From: Pelecanus crispus
Taxonomy: Eukaryota > Chordata > Aves > Pelecaniformes > Pelecanidae
Direction: 5' to 3'
Length of the DNA: 64,000 nucleotides
Assembly: GCF_030463565.1 (NCBI RefSeq)
Contig: NC_134648.1
Coordinates: 12,007,806-12,071,805, forward strand
Shown here: positions 26,301 through 36,800 of the stretch, one piece after another
Position numbering within the stretch: the stretch's first letter is position 1
Layout: every line of letters begins with the position of its first letter
The notes under the pieces: generated by a model
What the model saw: the letters and a program-made list of their open reading frames with translations, nothing else
What the model was told of the DNA's origin: nothing
The model's database searches: none
Program-made: the position numbers and the translations under genes

Positions 26301-29300
26301 ACTTCGGAAGGCTCCCTTTTCTTTTCATATTATAGGTTGTACATTAGCCAGACATCTTGCTATTCTTTTTTTGTTGCAGCTAACTAATTGATTGATTGTT
26401 CACAGTACAATTGTTGGAAAGGGAAAAGAACGCTATTAATTAATTGGTAAATGAACATGCAAAATAACAGATGTTTGAAACACAGAAAACAGAATATAAT
26501 ATACTGCCTTTAAATGACTAAACAATGCATGGGAAAAAATAAATCAAACATGCACAACTCCCTGCCCTGCTGCTTTCAGGAACGTGGTCTTTTGTCTCGG
26601 AACTCACCCAGCCAGAAGGTGGTTTCTATTCTCCAGAATCACTGATTCAGATGATGTGTGCCTTTGACAAGAGTGCATTTACCATGATGGGAGGCCATTT
26701 TTGCCTCAAGTCCACCTTAAGGATCTTGTATTGAGGCTGACCTAAGTCTTACAAATTCTTTTTATGTAATATCTCTGGGATATGCTTTTCCTAACTGTTT
26801 CCAGCTAAAATTATTCCAGCTTATTATGTCCTTTCTCAATTAATAAATTAATGTCTAAGAGTAAATTATATCTTGACAAAAAGATCATACATGTTTTTGT
26901 GTAGTGGGTTTTTTTGTGTGTGTGTAATATATGTGTTCAGGAAGAGATGCTTCTTAGCTATGCTAGTTTGTCTTAGAAAAATATCGTCTCTCTGGGCTGC
27001 ACTGTAGCTATGAGAATATTTTATAGTCCAAAACATATCCTCTGACATCCTTTACCTAACATAGTTTTAAACAAGTCCAACGTAAGAACATACTATTCAT
27101 AGTTAATGCTATGTCCTCAGAAGCACGCTTTGAAACAGAAGCAGTATTTTCAATACAGACATGGCTTTCTTCCTGCTGTAAAAATGCAATAGAGATAACC
27201 TGATTACAGGCTTCTGTTACATTAAATACAGATTAATTTTTAACTTTTTTTGATTTTTTGTGGTTGCTGGTGTTGCTTTAATCATACAACATAAAAATGG
27301 TAGAACAAATGACCAGAAGAGGTGATCAATACTACAAGCTCCTTCTGACCCTCAGCGATTCTGTTTAAAGACAGAGTGTAAGTCCCACTGAAACTTATGG
27401 GAATTTTTCCACTAACCTCAGTGGGAGATAGTCTAGATTTAACATTTTCAGTGTAAATAATTAAAGTATCTGAGGCCTTGATCTAGGTTGTATGTCAATA
27501 TAACTATACAAGTGTAGCTTGTTTTCTGCACTATTGTACACATAGCTATAAAGGTATAATTTTCTACATGGGCATTCAAATTCTGCTCAAAGAAAATAAA
27601 CCAGTAACAGCTCCCATGTTAGCTGCATGCTTTGCTATGACTTAATTGTAAATCAAAAAATGACCCAGTACTAGGAGTGCAAACTTGGGGGTTTATAGTA
27701 ATGCAACCATATTAGAACAAATGTGCACCCCCAACATTTTCCATGTAGATAAATCCTTTTGCATAGGCACCCCGGACTGAGCCAAGAAGGAAAATAAAGA
27801 TTATTCATTACAAATCCTAAGTTTTAGGGGCACTACCAGCTATGACAATATTCCCCACTTAGTTTGCAACGTCCCCATACCCAGCAGATCAAGTGATACT
27901 GAGGGGAAAAGCACCTAGCTCCAAACGCAGGGAAATACCTAATCATGCTGGGCATCACGTCAGGCTGCTAGCATAGCACCGTGCCCTAAAGTATATACCT
28001 GCCTTTCAGTAAGGCTAATGAGCTCAGGCGCAGCACGAGGTCACTGTGAACTAGACCTGGTTCTTGTCTTGCAGGCTCAGCACACGAGCAAGGCACGCCG
28101 CCCCCGTGCCCATGGCTTTCCTTGCAACACACTGTTATGGGTGCAGGGGGCTTCAGCAGCTCCAGGGTGAAGTGCGAATCTAAGCAGGAGCTCTAGGGTG
28201 CCGCAGGGTGAGCTTAGAAGATGTAATTCGGCCCAACCAGCTATAATCAGTGAGTGTAAAGCCTGGTGAGCGCAAGGATGTTATTATGAAGTAAACCAAG
28301 GTGACAGTGGAAAACCAGAAGAGCTATTCTGCACTGACTTCAGGTGCAGGTCTTCCATTCTGGGATACAAGTGTACCCTCACCACTCAGCTCCATCCCCG
28401 TCCAAAGAAAGCTCACTTGAAAGAGCTAGGAAAGCTGAGTTCAAGTCCGCAAATACAGCCAGAGTAACTGGCATTGCATTGTAGCTTACTCCACTGTACT
28501 TCTCCATATTAAAAGATGAATGTAGTCTTAATTCACTGCAACAATAAAGCGTATGTTGCACCATCTTGTTAATTGGCCAAACAATGCATGACTTTCTATC
28601 CTGTCAGCCCTGTCAATGTCAGAGTTGGTTTTTTTAAACCACATTCATCAAAGGCAGCGTGGAAAGGTCTTGCCTGCAAGCCAGGACTTGGGATTGTGGC
28701 CCTCATCTCACTGCAAGAGAGGGAGACTTCAGCCCTTCAGACACACCTCTTAGAAAGTATTTGACACTTACATATGTTTAGATTGTTTGGAAAATTGGTT
28801 TCAGGCCCAAATTTACAAAGGTATTACAAAGAAGTATCTGGCTTCTATTCCATTTCCTTGGGAGTCCAATGACTAAATACCATTGGGAATTTCGGCCTCA
28901 GGTCTTTTTAAAAAATGTTTTCATTGTGTGTGATCTAACCTTCAGTTCCTCCTCAAAGCTAAGAAAAATAAAACTTTCAATGTTACATAAGTGTCACCTG
29001 TCCGTTGTCACTGGCAAGATTATTAGGCTTATTTGAGGCAGTGGATGAAGTGGAGGCCTAACCATAAGGACAGAGGTGGAAAAGAGGAGTATGTTGGCTA
29101 AACATTTCTCTGCCAGTACAGGATTGTTTCATATGCCATATTTCTTGCAATGTGATGGAACATAGTTAAACTATTGAATCATTCCGGATGATTTCTAACA
29201 CTCTTTATCATTTAAATTGTGTAGTCCAAGAGGCTTACATTTAAAAAAATTGAACTATTGTACCTATAAACTAGGATTTACAGCGTGTCAGGAATGAAAC

Positions 29301-30244
29301 CTTCTGTGGCACTGAACAGAAGTGTGGTGTGCTGTGGCTGGGAGACCGAGGGAAGAGTTTCCCTCTGGGGACACAGGAGCCTTCCCATCTCCGCGGCTCC
29401 CTACCGCATTCTGCTAGCATTCAGAGCTGACTGAAGCCGCCTTAGGCTGCCAGTAACACTGGATTTTATATTGGTGATTATTGTAATAATGCACTTGCAG
29501 AAAATTTTCAGGACTTAAATAGTTTCTGCAGAAATACTTTAGTCACTATTACCTCTCACCCAGGATCCAAAATAAAATGAGACATATAGGTCAGTTCTCT
29601 CTTGGCATAAGAATGTTGCCCTGGAGCAGCGAGCCAACTGCAGCAAAAACTGCCCATGAAATTCTTGGGTGCAGCACGAAGAGGAAAAATAATGTGGAAA
29701 TTAGGATCATTAGGAAATTAGGAAATGCACACAGATAAAAAATGATGACCTTGTCCAAAATTTTTGAGAAAAAAAGTTTGAAAGGAAACAATCGGGGCGA
29801 GTGGGGTGCTGGCCAGCCAGGTGCAAGGACGTGTCACCTCTCAGAGACCTCGCTGTTCCCCGAAGCTGAAAGCATCTTTTGAAAAGCTTCGCTGAAGACT
29901 GGAAAGCAAAATACCTAACGGAGATGCCAGGCAGCTCCCACCACCCTCTTTGCATTAAACCTGTTCCAAAGAATCAGCAGAAGGGAGGTCTCGGGTCTGA
30001 ACGGGAAGCTCGCACCGCTGCCTTCCCTCAGCATCTCCCACCCCACCTCCCTCAGCCCCGCTCCCCGCCGTCCTTCCCGCTCCCCCCGGGGCGAGGCTTT
30101 CTGTCCGGGGGCCGCGCTCTGCCCTGCCCCTCCCCAGCCCGGGGCTGCGGGCTCCAGCGCGGGGCTGCGGGGCCCGGGCCGGCGCTGCGGGGCGGCGGGG
30201 GCTGCGGGGGCCGGGCCGGCGCTGTGGGGCCGAGCCGGCGCCGT

Positions 30245-30575
30245 GGAGCTGCGGGGGCCGCGGGGGCCGGGCGGGCCGATGTGGGCCGGGGGCCGCGGGG
30301 GCCGGGAGGGCCGATGTGGGCCGGGGGCTGCGGGGGCCGGGCGGGCCGATGTGGGCCGGGGGCCGCGGGGGCCGGGCGGGCCGATGTGGGCCGGGGGCCG
30401 CGGGGGCCGGGCGGGCCGATGTGGGCCGGGGGCCGCGGGGGCCGGGCGGGCCGATGTGGGCCGGGGGCCGCGGGGGCCGGGCGGGCCGATGTGGGCCGGG
30501 GGCCGCGGGGGCCGGGCGGGCCGATGTGGGCCGGGGGCTGCGGGGGCCGGGCGGGCCGATGTGGGCCGGCGGGAG
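30245..30575 (+). repeat. 35-bp G-rich minisatellite, nine units, in the DKK3 promoter/5' UTR
   Basis: The word CCGATGTGGGCC recurs with GAT at 30278, 30313, 30348, 30383, 30418, 30453, 30488, 30523 and 30558, an exact 35-bp period with only single-base variants (GGGAGGG for GGGCGGG in unit 2; CTG for CCG in some units). Each unit has five runs of three or more G on the + strand. Degenerate relatives flank the array (30140-30245 and 30575-30600). Confidence 0.97.
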
Positions 30576-30688
30576 GCTGCGGGGCCGGGCTGGCGCTGCG
30601 GAGCCGCCCGCCCCCGCTCCACCCCGCCCCACCTCCGCGCCGCCAGCCCGCACCGTAGAGCGGCAGCGGCGGGAGCGGCGCCACCGGC

Positions 30689-30886
30689 ATGCGGCGCGGA
30701 GCGGCACCGGGGCCGCGGCGGCGATGGCTGCTGCCGGCGGCGCTGCTGGGGGCTCTGTGCTGCGCGGCGGCGGCCGCGGCGGCGGGCGGCGGGCGGCGGC
30801 GGGCGGCCAGCCTGGGCGAGATGCTGCGGGAGGTGGAGGCGCTGATGGAGGACACGCAGCACAAGCTGCGCAACGCGGTGCAGGAG
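30689..30886 (+). CDS. DKK3: DKK3 coding exon 1 (signal peptide, residues 1-66)
   Basis: Begins at an ATG with G at -3 and C at +4, and ends at donor GAG|GTGAGG (phase 0). It encodes an Arg-rich n-region ([12 protein letters not shown]), a hydrophobic stretch [12 protein letters not shown] followed by seven alanines (a GCG/GCC run), then [14 protein letters not shown] and a predicted helix [19 protein letters not shown]. Cleavage is likely within or just after the alanine run. GC content is extreme because the exon lies in the CpG island; the Ala, Gly and Arg runs follow from that. Another ATG at 30724 is in a different frame. Confidence 0.93.
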
Positions 30887-33800
30887 GTGAGGGGGCGGCG
30901 GGGTGGGCCCGGGGCACCCGGCGGGGCGGGAGGCGCCTTCCCCCCTGGCCGCCCCCCGGCCCGGGCCGCGCCGCACCGCACCTGGCGGCGCCCTGAGCGT
31001 CCCCTGAGCGCGGCCGGGCCGGGGCGTGCGACACAGCGAGAGCCGGCGGGCGGCCCTGCCCGCGCCCCGCCGTGAGGCGCCGCTGCCCGCGGCGGCGACC
31101 TGCGGGCTCCTCGGCCGGGGCGGCGTCCGCCGGCGTGAGCCCGCCCGCCGCTGCCGCCCTCCGCAGGCGGGGAGGCGCGGGGGGAGCCGGCGCGGCCGAA
31201 GCTCCGTGCTCCGCTTCGGGCGCTGCCTCTGCTCCCGGCGGGCTTTCCCGCCCCGCTGCTCGCATGGCCCACGCCAGCCCTGCTCCCCGCGGCTGCGGGG
31301 TTGGCCCTGTGGGGTGGCTGGCTGGCTGGCTGGCTGGCTGGCCGGCGGCGCTGGGGGCTGCACGGGCAAGCCACCCTCTTGCAGCAGTGCAGGCAGATGG
31401 TGAGGCAAAAACGCGGGCAAATAGTCCGCTGAATCCTAAAGTGAGAAGATAACCGTACGTGGCAAGGGGAGGAGTGAAGAGTTATTTTATTGTCTTAGTA
31501 CAGCAGGAGCTAAGACACAAGAGGTTATCTGAAGCCAGGATTCAAAGGTGTAAGACGGTCCTGAAAACGCGTGCGGAGGAGCGGCTTGCTTTTGATGTCA
31601 TTCTGCATCTGGATCTCACCTTCCTTGCCCCGAATCGCACAGGACCTGTTTCAAAGCCAGGAACTGAGCCTAGACCCTGAGCCGTTGTCTCCTGTCGCTA
31701 TCGAAAGACCTTGTTCCTGCATTCCCCTTGCTTCTGCGCTTTTTTCCCCTTCATGTTAAGAATCTTCCTTCCAAGTTCTCTTTTCCTCTCATTCAAAAAT
31801 ACATAGTCCAAAAAAACCTTTTACTGAAAACCCACTGGGGAAACACACCTTTGTTTACTCTAATTAGATAATTTCCAAACTTCTACTATCATCTGGAGAG
31901 TTGCTGAAATCTGCTTCTGTCATCCACTTCATTTAGACTGCAAACCCATTGAGGCAAACCATTTTTCTAAAGTATTCTTCACAACGCCAAAAATATAGTT
32001 AGTTACAAATAAGGATGTATTGAACATTTCCGCCTGTTTTCCTATGGTCAGTTCTGGATTGAGGAGTGGTCTGTATACAGCACAAAATGCGGATTGTCTG
32101 AGCTGCGTCTTAGCAGATAAATGCTTTACACTTAAAAAGGTTTGCAGCTGTCGTTTAAAATAAACAGACACACCACAAAGAGAATTTTGTCTGGGGAAAA
32201 ATTCTGTTGTTCAGCCTGGCTGAACTTGTGGCCTCCTAGCTCTGCTACAGCAGTTGCAAATAATGAAGTGACACAACTTATTCAGAGCTTGTGTTGTTTA
32301 CAAGACTCATGCCCTTTTGCTGAGCTTACTCTGTTTTCTGATTCAGAGAGGACTCCTTTTCTGTGCTGAGTCTTCATCTGGCAAACAAAGACAGCGGGAA
32401 CAGAAACAGAGAATGAAACTCTGGATGTGTGCACCCTGCCTGCAGGACTGCTTCTGTTGACTTCAAGGGGCTTTGGCTACGTTTCTGCGTTCTGCCAGAA
32501 TATTTTCTCTTCTTTGTCAGAATGGAAAGTCTGTCTTAAGTGTTTAGCAGTTTTCTGAGAAAAAATAGAAAGCTGGGCTCTTGACCGGCATCAGCCAGTG
32601 CAGATACCAAAGTGTCGCTAGTCTTCACACGCTTGCTCCTCAGAGGGACTGACTTTGGCTTAAACAGTCCAGAGCTCAAGGGTTTAGCTCTCCGCTGGTT
32701 TTGTACTCCATTAAAAGAGCTGCTGTGGTCGCTGTCTGAAACAGCTGAGTAAGCGTTCCCATACAGGGGGATCTGTACTAACAGCACCACGTAATTAAGC
32801 AGGGCGTTACTGAGGGCTGCACAAGAAGTGTTGCTTGTTCTCTTTTGTGTAATCGTTGCTAATTTTCAGTTGGTTTATTTAAACTTGGCAGATGGAAGCT
32901 GAAGAGGAAGGGGCAAAAAAACTGTCGGAGGTAAACTTTGAAAACTTACCTCCCAACTATCATAATGAGTCCAACACGGAAACCAGAATTGGTAATAAAA
33001 CTGTTCAGACTCATCAAGAAATTGATAAGGTACGAGTAAACATACATGTAGCAAGCTGCTGGTTCTTACAGAACCTTTCCCTCAAAAATAAAAACAATTT
33101 TGCATGCTTTGGGAAGAAATAAGATAATTTAGAGCATAAACTTTCCTGAGGATAATTACTTTGGGGTTTTATTGTGTCTTAGTTGCTTGCCTAATCAATG
33201 TGTAGGGGCATATGTCATAAAAGGTTAATGTGAAATAATAATTTATTTTGAAAAAAGTGCCTGCTAAAAATAGAACACAGGTACAGTTATTACATGGGCC
33301 ATAAAAGGATTACTATATCACGCTCAGTTAGCTTCATTAGAGTGACATTTTAAATAGATAAGGAGTTAGCCTTGTCATCGACTTTTCCCCCCTAGATTAG
33401 GATTTTATATGAGTGACAGCAAAATGGGAAAAAAAGGAGGGGGTGGGGGTAGGTTAATTATTGCAGAATGTAGGACTGAGAGTAACAAAAGACTAATAAA
33501 AAAATGTAGTTTAATATTTGGTTCTTTGTTTGCCCTATCAGGTTACAGATAACAAAACTGGATCAACAGTTTTTTCGGAGACAGTTATTACATCTATAAA
33601 TGATGGAGAAAGCAAAAGAAATCATGTAAGTGAACACAATTTTTCCTTTTGAAAGTTAAACAAATTGTCGTGGTTTAACCCCAGCAGCAACTAAGCACCA
33701 CGGAGCCGCTCGCTCATTCTCCCTGCCTTGGCGGGATGGGAGAGAGAATCGGAAGAGTAAGAGTGAGAAAAACTTGGCTGAGATAAGAACAGTTTAATAA

Positions 33801-36800
33801 TTGAAATAAAATAAAGTAAAATAGTAGTAGTAATAGTAACAATATAATAATAATAGTAGTAATAATATACAAAGCAAGTGATGCACAATGCAATTGCTCC
33901 CCACCCGCTGACCGATGCCCAGCCCGTGCCCAAGCAGCGATCGCTGCCCCCCGGCCAATCCCCCCCAGTTTCTATACTGAGCATGATGTCATATGGTATG
34001 GAATAGCCCTTTGGCCAGTTTGGATCAACTATTCTGGCTGTGCCCCCTCCCAGTTTCTTGTGCACCTGGCAGAGCATGGGAAGCTGAAAAGTCCTTGACT
34101 AGCATAAGCAGTACTTAACAACAACTAAACCATCAGTGTGTTATCAGCATTCTTCTCATACTAAATCCAAACCACAGCACTGTGCCTGCTACTAGGAAGA
34201 AAATTAACTCTATCCCAGCTGAAACCAGGACACAAATACTGTGGGTTCATCATTCAGAAGAAGGTGATATAGTTCACCTAGTGAAATTTCTGAATGCTTT
34301 AAAACTCACAAAACCGTTAGGGCTAAGCAGTCAAAAATGTTTTTGTTTTTTAGTTAATTTATCTTAGGAATATTATATTATGAATTAGAAGCAGAGTTTC
34401 GATATTGTGTTTAACTGAGGTGCTTGATCTGAATATTCAATTTGTCTGTCAAATGTAAATATTGTACTCCAATAGCAAAGATAGTTACACAGCCCTTTCC
34501 AGCGAGTGCAGATAAACCTTTAGTATACTAACAGTGCTTCATGTATGTCCTCTCAGTGCTTTTGGGTTTCATTAAAAAAATTTGATTTATAGACTTTTAA
34601 CACTAGAAAATAAACCCCAAATTGTCTACATGAGAAGTCTCTAGTAGTGGACAACAGGGTGTAAAATGTCACTTTTGGGAGGGAGAGGGGGCAGGACAAT
34701 AAATCCTCCTCCCCTCTGGAAATACAGTTGCTTAAGCATTCTCAAAGAAGTTTATAAGATCAACAATATTCTTTACCCGAGTCTTGCAAACACAGGTACT
34801 TTTGCTAAACATTGGTAGTCCCATGAGAAATTTGGCACGTACCACTACTTAGAACAACTGTTAGGTTTTCTTCAGTCATAGTCTTACCAAAATGGACTTT
34901 TTTAATGATCTTACTAAGACAGGACTTGCCAGTGTTTCCTCTGATAGCTGGCTTCATCTGACTAATAGTTTGTGGTTTAATTTGGTTTAACATGCCCTGG
35001 CTTTTTTCAGAGTAACTTTCTTCCAGTTCTTGCACAGAAGCAGCTCTTTAAGTATTTTATAAAACATTAAAAAAAGAAAAAAATATGGCAGTAGTTCCTG
35101 TTTTTAATGGGCATAAAACCTGAAATTAGTGCATCTTTTCTGCTATTATGCTCTAACTAAGTTTTCCCTCTTTCAGCTCATATTTTTATACCGCTATTAA
35201 AGTTTGAGAATAGCAAGTAGCAAAATAAAGCTGCTTGGGTATGCTATACTTCTTCTTTTTTTTACTATTTTGCAAAGCTTATAGATTAAGTGATAAGTTA
35301 AGGTACAAAATAAATTGCAACTATTCTAAGCCTCAGCTTGGTTTTATACAAAGTGTTAACGTATTCCACAATGCTTTTTAATAATGAGATATGTGTAATG
35401 AAGGTAATCCAAATGTTTTTTTTCAAGCAAATATGGCCATCATCTTCAAACCCAGTATACAAAGGCAAACTTTTCAACCTTCTTAGCACTGGGACACAGC
35501 ACTGGTAGTGTTTCATGATGTATTTGGCTTGCTTGTGGTGTCTAATCATTCTTCACAGCTGTAAAAAATATTTCTGAGTTAGCGTTCTCCAACGATCATG
35601 CAAAGTTCCTTATAAGCTTTATATATCAAGTGACATTATCCACATTTTCCTTATGGGAAGGTTGCTTCACTGACCAAGCCAATGCTGCATCGAGAACCAA
35701 TACCGTTATTAGCCTTCCAGCTGAAGAATTTGAGGGCTGAACACAAATTTTTGTCAAACTTCATGGTGGCAGTCTTTATTCTGTTATGAAGTAAGCATAA
35801 TCAGAATTGATCATGGTAACTCCTAATCATTTAAATCCTGGGGCGCTTTATTCATCAACATCCTTACTGCAGCAGCTGCTGAAACAAAACTACATTTGTT
35901 AATGTTTATTTCCCCTCTCACACTCACATTTTGAACTTTCCGCATGCCCATGGTACAAACACCTTATTTAGAGGTTGCCAAGTTACAGAAAAAGCTAGAT
36001 GGGAAAAGCAACCAACAGACATATTTGGCTGTTATTTATGCAGAGTGGGCAAACGCACATATATTAATTTGACTGAGATGCCTAACAGAAGTAAATCTGA
36101 AAATACTTGAAAACATTAAACATTAAGGAGGAATATGAATTACTTAGGGTACTACAAGGGTGAAGAACTATTGTAGTAATAATAGCATGAGATTAAGAAT
36201 TGGAAAATTTGGGTTACAGCAAGAAAAACGTGTTGCCAAGGAGAGATCTACCAAGTGGAAGAAAAACTTTGTCCAAATTAAAAAGCATTATTGCTTAGAT
36301 ATGTAGACTTAAGACAAAAGTATTGGGAAAATGAGTTACACAAAACTTTGCACTGGCCCCTTAGGTAATTTTTATATACATAAATTTTCATACTTGAAGT
36401 GTCGTGTGACATCGTGGGAGGTCCCAGTCACTTTCCAGGCCACAGGCTTCACGGACCACTGGACGGTGGAAGAGTAATTCTGCTTCTTGTTTTAAATGTT
36501 AGCAACAAAGTAATACACGTATAGGTTTTGTATTCTCCAGGCAGTTAAAAATTGAAACCTTTTGAAATCTGTTTGGAGATCATCTCAGTGGATTTCTGAA
36601 TAACAGCTAGTATATGCTGTTCTGTAACACCCATCCCTAATACCCATCAGTGATTCATCCTGCTGTGTAGCATAACGCAACAAGAGGTTTGTATAATTGC
36701 AGCTATAAGTATTGACAGTCATTTGGAAAGGGTGATACTGACATTTTGTTCTGAGGATGGAGAATTTGGTAGCAGAGGCTGTAGGAAGCCAGACATTGGG

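Larger units (their letters stand above)
20181..30039. other. Intergenic sequence upstream of DKK3, no gene supported
   Basis: AT-rich sequence with the three CR1 tails described separately. A GC- and CpG-enriched patch at about 25740-26130 stands out from its neighbourhood, and a milder one lies at 28020-28210. Neither shows a coding frame that I recognise. Confidence 0.6.
30040..31310 (+). promoter_or_regulatory. DKK3: CpG island / DKK3 promoter and 5' UTR region
   Basis: A sharp change from AT-rich flanks to very GC- and CpG-dense sequence around the DKK3 start codon, running into intron 1. There is no TATA box near the ATG; sequence just upstream (30600-30688) has repeated CCGCCC/CCCCGC GC-box-like motifs. 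The transcription start cannot be placed from sequence. The very long open frames here on both strands are compositional, not genes. Confidence 0.85.

Noticed and set aside
27360..27430. Palindrome-like pair (CCCACTGAAACTTATGGGAA and CCTCAGTGGGAG) resembling old amniote interspersed repeats
   Set aside because: Too short and degraded to assign to a family without a repeat library.
1..30000. Possible exons of MICAL2, the expected head-to-head neighbour
   Set aside because: No frame on the minus strand shows MICAL family domains. Only non-coding first exons could be here, and those cannot be seen from sequence alone.
29915..31420. Very long open frames on both strands across the CpG island (up to 501 codons on the minus strand, Pro/Arg/Ala-rich)
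   Set aside because: They are open because the sequence is extremely GC-rich and stop codons are AT-rich. The 35-bp repeat shifts frame each unit, so all frames look alike, and nothing resembles a protein domain. Only the DKK3 exon 1 frame is supported.
33691..34077. Minus-strand open frame of 128 codons, and similar ones at 57067-57375 and 60129-60338
   Set aside because: They fall inside copies of the same LTR and include a Tyr/Ile run from a trinucleotide-like AT tract. LTRs of this type are non-coding.
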